Shown here: positions 1 through 4,531 of the stretch, piece by piece
Numbering within the stretch: position 1 is the first letter of the stretch
How the letters are laid out: each line of letters opens with the position of its first letter
Origin: Paracoccaceae bacterium
GTDB lineage: Bacteria; Pseudomonadota; Alphaproteobacteria; Rhodobacterales; Rhodobacteraceae
Assembly: GCA_026982515.1 (NCBI GenBank)
Contig: JALSGY010000080.1
Span: 1-5,028 of the forward strand
Direction of reading: 5' to 3'
DNA: 5,028 bases
Translations under genes and position numbers: made by a program
The notes under the pieces: model-generated
Told to the model about the DNA's origin: nothing
What the model saw: only the letters and a program-made list of their open reading frames with translations
Database searches by the model: none

Positions 1-257
1 CCGATATCGTGGTGGAACAGCCCCCCCGCCGCCCTGACGACGAAGCCGAGGCCGCCGCGGAGGAGCGCCGGACCCGCTCGGAGGCCGACCTGCGCGGCAG
101 GCTCAACAATGACAGCCTGACGGAGGACGAGCGCCGCAAGATCGAGGAAGAGCGCGCCCTGGCCGAGAAAACCGCCGAGCTGCGCGAAAAGGACTTCCAG
201 CTGTCCTATGCCGTCGATCTTCTGCACGGCCTTGCCGTGATCGAGCGGGCGAAATGA
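1..257 (+). CDS. ctpA: Carboxy-terminal processing protease (S41 family, CtpA type), C-terminal fragment
   Basis: Only the last 84 or so codons are present; the reading frame is already open at the window edge (first complete codon at position 3), so the gene begins upstream. The first residues read DIVVEQPP, which matches the end of the S41 protease fold, where a 'PDIVVEQ' segment closes the catalytic domain. The rest is a highly charged, Glu/Arg-rich tail (SEADLRGRLNND, then TEDERRKIEEERALAEKTAEL), probably helical, ending in a short hydrophobic stretch before the TGA at 255-257. This tail is typical of alphaproteobacterial CtpA proteins. The family cleaves C-terminal ends of periplasmic proteins with a Ser/Lys dyad, but the PDZ domain and dyad lie outside the window, so activity cannot be judged here. 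The downstream rppH neighbour supports the call. The GTG codons at 9 and 12 are internal valines, not starts. Confidence 0.8.
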   Translation, partial: DIVVEQPPRRPDDEAEAAAEERRTRSEADLRGRLNNDSLTEDERRKIEEERALAEKTAELREKDFQLSYAVDLLHGLAVIERAK

Positions 258-263
258 GCAACC

Positions 264-297
264 GGGCCGGCCTGTCGCGGCCGGCCCCTTCGTTTTT
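264..297 (+). terminator. Intrinsic terminator behind ctpA
   Basis: A perfect 9-bp GC stem (GGGCCGGCC at 264-272 pairing with GGCCGGCCC at 279-287) closes a 6-nt loop, TGTCGC. It is followed by CTTCG and a run of five T (293-297). It begins 7 nt after the protease stop codon and has the standard hairpin plus U-tract form. It is odd in ending only 3 nt before the ATG of rppH, so it also occupies that gene's translation initiation region. Confidence 0.85.
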
Positions 298-300
298 GCC

Positions 301-783
301 ATGACACCGCAGGAAGCCGCAAAACTGCCCTACCGCCCGGCCGTGGGCGTGATGCTTGCCAACCGCGAGGGCAAGGTCTTCGCGGGTCAGCGCATCGACA
401 ACTCCGAGCCCGCCTGGCAGATGCCCCAGGGCGGGATCGACAAGGGGGAAGACCCGCGCCAGGCTGCCCTGCGAGAGCTGGAAGAGGAAACCGGCGTCAC
501 CCCCGATCTGGTGACCATCGAGGCTGAAACGCCCGGCTGGCTCACCTACGATCTGCCGCTTCAGATCATTCCCAGGGTCTGGCACGGACGCTACCGCGGC
601 CAGAAGCAGCGCTGGTTCCTGATGCGCTTTCACGGCAACGACGACCAGGTAAGAATAGACACCGCACATCCGGAGTTCTCGCGCTGGACATGGCTGGCCC
701 CGGATGAGCTGATGGAACGGATCGTCCCCTTCAAGCGCGAGGTCTATGCCCGCGTCCTGGCCGAATTCGCCGATCGCCTGTAA
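301..783 (+). CDS. rppH: RNA pyrophosphohydrolase RppH (Nudix hydrolase)
   Basis: This 160-residue protein has the usual length of RppH, which removes pyrophosphate from the 5' end of triphosphorylated RNA in the cytoplasm and so exposes mRNA to RNase E-type decay; relatives also hydrolyse dinucleoside polyphosphates. The Nudix box is complete at residues 44-66: G44, E50, the R58-E59-L60 core, E62, E63, G65 and V66, giving the Mg-binding helix. Family landmarks around it include PYRPAVGVML (10-19), WQMPQGG (39-45), WLTYDLP (80-86), the YRGQKQRWF segment (98-106) and PFKREVYARVL near the C-terminus. ATG 301 is the only possible start: no ATG, GTG or TTG lies in frame between the upstream stop at 238-240 and 301. 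No Shine-Dalgarno sequence precedes it, because the region is taken up by the ctpA terminator. The neighbouring S41 protease is a common partner in Rhodobacterales-like genomes. Confidence 0.95.
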   Translation: MTPQEAAKLPYRPAVGVMLANREGKVFAGQRIDNSEPAWQMPQGGIDKGEDPRQAALRELEEETGVTPDLVTIEAETPGWLTYDLPLQIIPRVWHGRYRGQKQRWFLMRFHGNDDQVRIDTAHPEFSRWTWLAPDELMERIVPFKREVYARVLAEFADRL

Positions 784-849
784 ACTCCGCTGATTTTCCG
801 CCCGAGGCCGGAGCCCCTCGTCATCCCGGACTGTCCGCCTGCCCCGCAG

Positions 850-879
850 GTCCTGCTGCGCAGGGCGCATCCGCCCTGC
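850..879 (+). repeat. Pair of overlapping, mutually exclusive GC hairpins in the rppH-methyltransferase gap
   Basis: A perfect inverted repeat, GCAGGGCG (860-867) and CGCCCTGC (872-879), can form an 8-bp stem with a CATC loop. Its left arm also pairs with the preceding CCTGC (852-856), extended by a U-G wobble and a G-C pair, giving a 7-bp stem over 850-866 with a TGC loop. Both cannot form at once. No T-run follows, so this is not a standard intrinsic terminator, though it could stop or stabilise the end of the rppH transcript. The remainder of 784-984 holds no gene that I can support. Confidence 0.4.
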
Positions 880-984
880 CGGGACTTGTGGCCCGGGGCT
901 GTGCCCAACCGGGCGACCGGCTGTCCAGACCCTGGCCGGCGGTTTTCCCTTTCAGCGCGCGCGGCGCTGGGTTAATTCCCGCCC

Positions 985-1836
985 ATGGGCAGGAAACTCG
1001 ACACGCGCGCCATCGGGCTGGATGCAGGCCTTGGCTTCATTCGCTGGCTGACCGGCGCGGAAAACCTTCACTACGGGCTGTGGGACGGGCTGCAACCCAC
1101 CGCCGCCAATCTGCGCGCCGCGCAGGATGCCTATACGCAGAGGCTGCTTTCCCTTCTTCCCGAGGGGCGGCTGCGCATTCTCGATATCGGCGGCGGGGCC
1201 GGGGAGACCGCGAAGAAGCTGCTTGCCATGGGCCATTCGGTGCAGATCGTGGTGCCCAGCGCACTCCTGGCCGAGCGCTGCCGGGCCAACGCCCCGGGCG
1301 CGCAGGTGCATGAATGCCGCTTCGAGGATTTCGAGACGGAAGACCGCTTCGATCTGTGTCTGTTTTCCGAAAGCTTTCAGTACATCAGCCTTGCCGTCGG
1401 ACTGGAGAAGGCGCTTTCCCTGATCGGCGAGAAGGGCGAGATCCTGATCGCCGACTGCTTCCGCTCTCGCGAATGGGGCGGCAAGGCCGGAGAGGGGATC
1501 GTGGGCGGGGGCCACCCGATGGGGCGTTTCCGCAAGGCGCTGGCGCGCCTGCCGCTAGCGGTGATCTCGGAGCAGGACATCACCGCCTCCGTCGCCCCTT
1601 CCATCGATCTCGAACAGGGGCTGTTCAATGTCATCGGCCACACGCTGAGCCGGATCGACAGCGAACTGGCCGCAAAGCGCCCCGCCATGCGCTGGGCCCT
1701 TCACCGCGCCCTGGGTGCGGTGCTTGACCGGCGCAAGCGCGACCGCCTCGAGCGCCGCCTCAACCGGCGGGAACGCAATGCGGAAACCTTCGCGAAGTAC
1801 AACCGCTATCTGATCCTGCGCCTGCGTCGCAGTTGA
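985..1836 (+). CDS. Class I SAM-dependent methyltransferase, substrate unknown
   Basis: The 283-residue product has a Rossmann-type methyltransferase core. Motif I is LDIGGGAG (66-73), the glycine-rich SAM loop with D67, G69, G71 and G73. The following strand ends VQIVVPS (85-91), with no acidic residue at the usual ribose-binding position, a pattern also seen in cyclopropane fatty acid synthase-like enzymes (which have a 'TLS' there). FDLCLFSES (122-130) fits motif II and LIGEKGEILIADCF (145-158) motif III. The N-terminal ENLHYGLWDG (26-35) recalls the H-x-G-x-W segment of small-molecule and lipid methyltransferases. The C-terminus is strongly basic (RRKRDRLERRLNRRER, about 249-264) and ends LILRLRRS, which could favour contact with membrane or nucleic acid; no signal peptide or membrane span is seen. 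ATG 985 is the only start available after the in-frame stop at 973-975. It lacks a clear Shine-Dalgarno sequence. I cannot name the substrate; a lipid, quinone or small-molecule acceptor is a guess from the N-terminal motif. Confidence 0.85.
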   Translation: MGRKLDTRAIGLDAGLGFIRWLTGAENLHYGLWDGLQPTAANLRAAQDAYTQRLLSLLPEGRLRILDIGGGAGETAKKLLAMGHSVQIVVPSALLAERCRANAPGAQVHECRFEDFETEDRFDLCLFSESFQYISLAVGLEKALSLIGEKGEILIADCFRSREWGGKAGEGIVGGGHPMGRFRKALARLPLAVISEQDITASVAPSIDLEQGLFNVIGHTLSRIDSELAAKRPAMRWALHRALGAVLDRRKRDRLERRLNRRERNAETFAKYNRYLILRLRRS

Positions 1837-1848
1837 ATCGGCCCGCGC

Positions 1849-1878
1849 TTGCCCCAGATGAGGAAATGATGCGACAAT
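1849..1878 (+). promoter_or_regulatory. Possible sigma-70-type promoter for the SHOCT gene cluster
   Basis: TTGCCC (1849-1854) and GACAAT (1873-1878) each match four of six bases of the -35 and -10 consensus, with an 18-nt spacer. They lie just after the methyltransferase stop, about 55 nt before the SHOCT ATG, which is a sensible position. Downstream, CCTGC (1884-1888) and GCAGG (1900-1904) are inverted, and CCTGCAGG (1897-1904) is itself a palindrome that could bind a regulator. The match is weak and unproven. Confidence 0.3.
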
Positions 1879-1932
1879 CTCTTCCTGCGGGCGGAGCCTG
1901 CAGGCATTTTCATTCATCGAGAGGATCAGACA

Positions 1933-2256
1933 ATGAAACCGAATTCCTTTGCCCTCGCCGCGGCAGCATCAGCCTTCGCAACTTCGGCCCTGGCCGATCC
2001 GATGACCGACGGCTCGCCCTATTACGGCTACGGCCACATGTGGGGCGGGGGATACGGCTTCATCGGGTTGGGCATGATGATCCTGTTCTGGGGGGCGATC
2101 ATCCTGCTGGTGGTCTGGGCGATCCGCGCGCTCTCGGATGGCGGCAGCCGCAAGGGCCGCTCTTCCTCGGCGCTGGAAATCCTGCAGGAGCGGCTGGCCC
2201 GCGGCGAGATCGACACCGAGGAATACCAGGCCCGCAAGAAGGCCCTGGAAGATTGA
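1933..2256 (+). CDS. Small exported membrane protein with C-terminal SHOCT domain
   Basis: This 107-residue protein has three parts. Residues 1-21 look like a signal peptide (MKPNSFALAAAASAFATSALA, with cleavage likely before D22). Residues 27-41 form a Gly/Tyr segment with H35-M36-W37, followed by a hydrophobic span at about 42-65 (GFIGLGMMILFWGAIILLVV). After a basic linker, residues 79-106 (ALEILQERLARGEIDTEEYQ and onward) match the short SHOCT motif, a two-helix element found at the C-terminus of many small proteins and thought to mediate oligomerisation or binding. The likely topology is the short aromatic segment outside and SHOCT inside. A Shine-Dalgarno sequence GAGG (1921-1924) sits 8 nt before ATG 1933, supporting the start. 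Proteins of this build often occur next to copper and other heavy-metal genes (family knowledge), which fits the downstream ScsC-like gene. The precise function is unknown. Confidence 0.85.
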   Translation: MKPNSFALAAAASAFATSALADPMTDGSPYYGYGHMWGGGYGFIGLGMMILFWGAIILLVVWAIRALSDGGSRKGRSSSALEILQERLARGEIDTEEYQARKKALED

Positions 2257-2407
2257 CACAAGGCCTGACGCGGCCGATAATCCGCCGCTGCCGCACGGCG
2301 ATCGGGGCCAAGCGGAGCATCGCGAGGCGGCAAGGCGGTACGGGACCGGCCTTTCCGGCCATTAAAGGGCGGCGGGGAACCGTATCAGGGGGTTTCGGAG
2401 GCAGACC

Positions 2408-3010
2408 ATGAAGAAGAACGGGATTTCTGGGCGCATTTCACGCCGCGCATTCGTGACCGGCGCGGCCGGGGCGGGCCTCGTGGCAAGCGCTTCTCCGCTG
2501 CTGGCCCAGGCCGCTGCCACCGGCCAGAAACCGGCAACCCCGTTCCTGCGGCGCAATGTTTCGGCATTCCGCACCCACAACTGGCAGGATCATTTCGACC
2601 GCCTCGGCAAGGGGATCATCATCGCCGATACCAACTCGCGGATGCTGCAGTTCTGGTCCGGGGATGGCAGGATACAGAAGCTCTACCCCACTTCGGTGCC
2701 GCTGAGCGAAGACCTCACCCGCAGAGGCTACACCCGGGTGATCCGCAAGGTGGTCGGCCCCAGCTGGCGCCCGACCCCGGCCATGAAACGGCGCAACCCG
2801 GACCTGCCCGATTACTGGCCACCGGGGCCCGACAACCCGCTGGGCACCCATGCGCTCTATCTTTCGTGGCAGTATTACCGGATTCACGGCACCAACGACA
2901 CGCGCAAGATCGGTCGGCGTTCCTCGAACGGCTGCATCGGGCTGTACAACGAGCAGATCGCCGAACTGTACGATCTGGTACCCGTCGGCACGCAGGTGAA
3001 GCTCATCTGA
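2408..3010 (+). CDS. Tat-exported L,D-transpeptidase (YkuD domain)
   Basis: The 200-residue product begins with a twin-arginine signal, SRRAFV (11-16), followed by a hydrophobic Ala/Gly stretch to about residue 34, so it is predicted to be exported folded to the periplasm. The YkuD catalytic region is at the C-terminus: GTHALYLSW (146-154), RIHGTND with H160, then SSNGC with the nucleophile C176, and VPVGTQVKLI at the end. YkuD enzymes form 3-3 peptidoglycan cross-links or attach proteins to the wall through a Cys-His active site. The arginine that usually follows the cysteine (S-x-G-C-x-R) is glycine here (CIGLYN), so this is a variant subtype; the Cys, His and preceding Ser are kept. GGAGG (2397-2401) lies 6 nt before ATG 2408, a strong ribosome binding site. 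It is the second gene of the same-strand block of exported proteins, with a 151-nt gap behind the SHOCT gene and about 230 nt before the cytochrome. Confidence 0.92.
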   Translation: MKKNGISGRISRRAFVTGAAGAGLVASASPLLAQAAATGQKPATPFLRRNVSAFRTHNWQDHFDRLGKGIIIADTNSRMLQFWSGDGRIQKLYPTSVPLSEDLTRRGYTRVIRKVVGPSWRPTPAMKRRNPDLPDYWPPGPDNPLGTHALYLSWQYYRIHGTNDTRKIGRRSSNGCIGLYNEQIAELYDLVPVGTQVKLI

Positions 3011-3020
3011 CGACGCCCGA

Positions 3021-3055
3021 GGCGGTTTGCCAAAACGCCGCAAAGCGAGGTTTTT
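3021..3055 (+). terminator. Weak terminator candidate behind the L,D-transpeptidase gene
   Basis: GGCGGTTT (3021-3028) can pair with AAACGCC (3033-3039) as a 7-bp stem with one bulged G and a 4-nt loop. A run of five T follows at 3051-3055. The T-run is about 11 nt beyond the stem, too far for a textbook intrinsic terminator, so termination here is only possible. The rest of the gap to about 3229 has CCCGGGCG twice (3151-3158 and 3175-3182) and GGCATGCC (3203-3210), but no promoter I would defend. Confidence 0.3.
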
Positions 3056-3231
3056 CATTGCGACGCCAGCCTCATGCTGCGATTGTCCTTCGTTAGGGCA
3101 TGTCGATCCTGGCAGGATTCGCCTGTGCGCCGGAAGAGGGCCTGCGGCCGCCCGGGCGGGCACGGATGCGCAGACCCGGGCGAAGTGAATTCGGTCAAAC
3201 CCGGCATGCCATGGAAACGATGACGCGGCAT

Positions 3232-3237
3232 GGGGGA
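3232..3237 (+). promoter_or_regulatory. Ribosome binding site favouring GTG 3242 for the cytochrome gene
   Basis: GGGGGA lies 4 nt before GTG 3242, slightly tight but usable. The ATG at 3230 overlaps this purine run and has only GATGACGCGGC before it, with no Shine-Dalgarno core. Starting at GTG gives the natural signal-anchor beginning MKKFLIVAVA. Confidence 0.5.
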
Positions 3238-3241
3238 ACAC

Positions 3242-3733
3242 GTGAAGAAATTCCTGATAGTGGCAGTTGCGGCGGTGATCGCCATCCTTTCGGCCTGGTT
3301 CTCTCTGCGTCCCGCCTATCTGGCAGAGAAGGAGCGCGTGGCCTCGGAAGCCGCAGACAATGAGGCGGCGCGGCTGGAAATGGGCAGGCAGCTCTACCAG
3401 CAATCCTGTGCCGCCTGCCACGGGGCCAACCTGGAGGGCGCCGAGAACTGGCAGACCCAGCTGGCAGACGGCACCCTGCCCCCCCCGCCCCATGACGAGA
3501 CCGGCCACACCTGGCATCACGGCGATCAGTTGCTGTTCGACTACACCAAGCTCGGCGGTGCGGCCATGCTGGCCCGGATGGGCGTCGAAATGAAAAGCGG
3601 AATGCCGGCCTTCGAGGGAAAGCTGACGGACGAGGAAATCTGGGCTATCCTCGACTACATCAAGTCGACATGGCCACAGCGCATCCGCGACCTGCAGGCG
3701 GAACGCACCGCCTTCGAAAACGAAAACCAGTAA
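3242..3733 (+). CDS. Membrane-anchored mono-haem c-type cytochrome
   Basis: From GTG 3242 the protein has 163 residues (167 if ATG 3230 is used). It opens with MKKFLIVAVAAVIAILSAW, a single N-terminal span that is probably an uncleaved anchor holding the domain in the periplasm, then an Ala/Glu-rich linker. The haem site is CAACH (C56, C59, H60), with M121 in SGMP as the likely sixth ligand. LTDEEIWAILDYIKSTWP near the C-terminus is the usual closing helix of a class I cytochrome c. Between them lies a Pro- and His-rich segment, LPPPPHDETGHTWHH, with H84, H89, H92 and H93, that may bind metal or a partner. It would shuttle electrons in the periplasm; donor and acceptor are not identifiable. 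The gene ends 15 nt before the ScsC-like gene, indicating an operon. Cytochromes of this type are often seen near copper-handling genes (family knowledge, moderate certainty). Confidence 0.9.
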   Translation: MKKFLIVAVAAVIAILSAWFSLRPAYLAEKERVASEAADNEAARLEMGRQLYQQSCAACHGANLEGAENWQTQLADGTLPPPPHDETGHTWHHGDQLLFDYTKLGGAAMLARMGVEMKSGMPAFEGKLTDEEIWAILDYIKSTWPQRIRDLQAERTAFENENQ

Positions 3734-3748
3734 AAGGCAGCCGGAACG

Positions 3749-4495
3749 ATGAAACCCATTTTCAGAGGACTTCTGCTCGCGCTTTCCCTTCTGCTTCCGG
3801 CGGCCGCCGGAGCGCAGGAGCTCGACGAAGCGCGGATCAAGGAACTGGTCTACCAGGCGATCCGCGAGAACCCGGAGATCATTCTCGAAGCGGTGGCAAT
3901 CTTGCAAAAACGCGAAGAGGATGCCCGCAACGCCGGCGTGGCCTCGGTGCTGGAAAACCAGCGTGACCTGATCGAACGCGACCCGAACGCGCCGGTGCTG
4001 GGCAACCCCGATGGCGATGTCACCATCGTCGAGTTCTTCGATTACAACTGCCCCTACTGCAAGCGGGTGGCGCCGATCGTCAAGCAGCTGATCGAGGACG
4101 ATCCGAACATCCGCCTCGTCTATCGCGAGTGGCCGATCCTGGGCGAGGGCTCGGTCTTTGCCGCCCGCGCCGCCCTGGCCGCCCGCAAGCAGGGCAAGTA
4201 TGAAGAGTTCCACTGGGCCATGATGAACCTGCGCGGCAGGGCCGAAGAGGCCACTGTCATGCGTGTGGCCGCCGAGATCGGCCTCGACACCGAACAGCTG
4301 CGCAAGGACATGGACGACCCGGAGGTGCAAAACCACATCCAGCTTTCGATGGCGCTCACACAGGCGCTCGGGTTCAACGGCACGCCCTCCTTCGTGATCG
4401 GCGATGCGCTGGTGCCCGGCTTTGTCGAACGCGACCAGCTGGAAGCCTACGTGGCCGAAGCCCGCAAGGCCAACGAGGCGCGCGCCTCCGAATAG
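3749..4495 (+). CDS. ScsC-like DsbA-family thiol-disulfide oxidoreductase
   Basis: The 248-residue product has a Sec signal peptide (MKPIFRGLLLALSLLLPAAAGA, cleavage likely after A22). An N-terminal helical region at about 25-75 (DEARIKELVYQAIRENPEII, then AVAILQKREEDA) resembles the N-terminal extension of ScsC proteins, which drives oligomerisation there. The thioredoxin-fold domain starts near residue 88 with VTIVEFFDYNCPYCKRV; the active site is C101-P-Y-C104, the dipeptide used by ScsC and Com1-type proteins rather than the CPHC of E. coli DsbA. The cis-proline loop is GTPSF (T211-P212). Such proteins oxidise or isomerise disulfides in the periplasm; ScsC is reduced by the membrane protein ScsB and protects against copper stress. 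No ScsB lies in the window, so it may act as an oxidase or use a remote partner. It follows the cytochrome gene by 15 nt, with only weak Shine-Dalgarno matches (AAGG 3734-3737, GGA 3743-3745). Plain DsbA-family annotation is the safe alternative. Confidence 0.9.
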   Translation: MKPIFRGLLLALSLLLPAAAGAQELDEARIKELVYQAIRENPEIILEAVAILQKREEDARNAGVASVLENQRDLIERDPNAPVLGNPDGDVTIVEFFDYNCPYCKRVAPIVKQLIEDDPNIRLVYREWPILGEGSVFAARAALAARKQGKYEEFHWAMMNLRGRAEEATVMRVAAEIGLDTEQLRKDMDDPEVQNHIQLSMALTQALGFNGTPSFVIGDALVPGFVERDQLEAYVAEARKANEARASE

Positions 4496-4496
4496 G

Positions 4497-4531
4497 CATG
4501 GCCGCGGCCCGGCGCCGCCGGGCCTGCCATG
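4497..4531. terminator. Palindromic hairpin between convergent genes, possible bidirectional terminator
   Basis: Almost the whole 36-nt gap between the ScsC-like stop (4495) and the epimerase stop (4532) folds on itself. The outer arms CATGGC (4497-4502) and GCCATG (4526-4531) are perfect inverted repeats. The inner arms GGCCCGGC (4506-4513) and GCCGGGCC (4517-4524) give an 8-bp stem with a 3-nt loop, and 3 bases on one side and 1 on the other separate the two stems. There is no T-run on either strand, so termination would depend on the hairpin itself or on Rho. Confidence 0.6.

Noticed and set aside
103..870. A 255-codon minus-strand open frame over rppH and the ctpA tail
   Set aside because: The sense strand carries a complete Nudix box and full RppH length; the antisense translation shows no domain and runs across the ctpA terminator.
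2341..2363. Small hairpin around GGCCTTTCCGGCC before the transpeptidase gene as a terminator of the SHOCT gene
   Set aside because: The stem is only 4 bp and is followed by ATTAAA rather than a T-run.
1833..2411. A 192-codon plus-strand frame overlapping the SHOCT gene
   Set aside because: It is a different frame from the signal peptide-membrane span-SHOCT protein and has an arginine/glycine-rich, domainless translation with no ribosome binding site.
3058..3110. Promoter-like pairs TTGCGA/GATTGT (17-nt spacer) and TTGTCC/GATCCT (16-nt spacer) before the cytochrome gene
   Set aside because: Each -10 half matches only three of six consensus bases and the two candidates overlap; this is expected by chance.
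3151..3182. CCCGGGCG present twice, 24 nt apart start to start, considered as an operator
   Set aside because: CCCGGG is self-complementary and common in GC-rich DNA; two copies without a known regulator pattern are not enough.
3100..3363. An 87-codon plus-strand frame filling the gap before the cytochrome gene
   Set aside because: It has no Shine-Dalgarno sequence, an Arg/Gly/Pro-rich composition, and overlaps the start of the cytochrome in another frame.
2438..4336. A 632-codon open frame on the minus strand across the transpeptidase, cytochrome and ScsC-like genes
   Set aside because: It is antisense to three genes with unmistakable motifs (YkuD Cys/His, CAACH, CPYC). Its translation shows no recognisable domain and has the skewed composition of a GC-rich shadow frame. 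It also reads through two intergenic gaps, which is length by low stop frequency, not coding.
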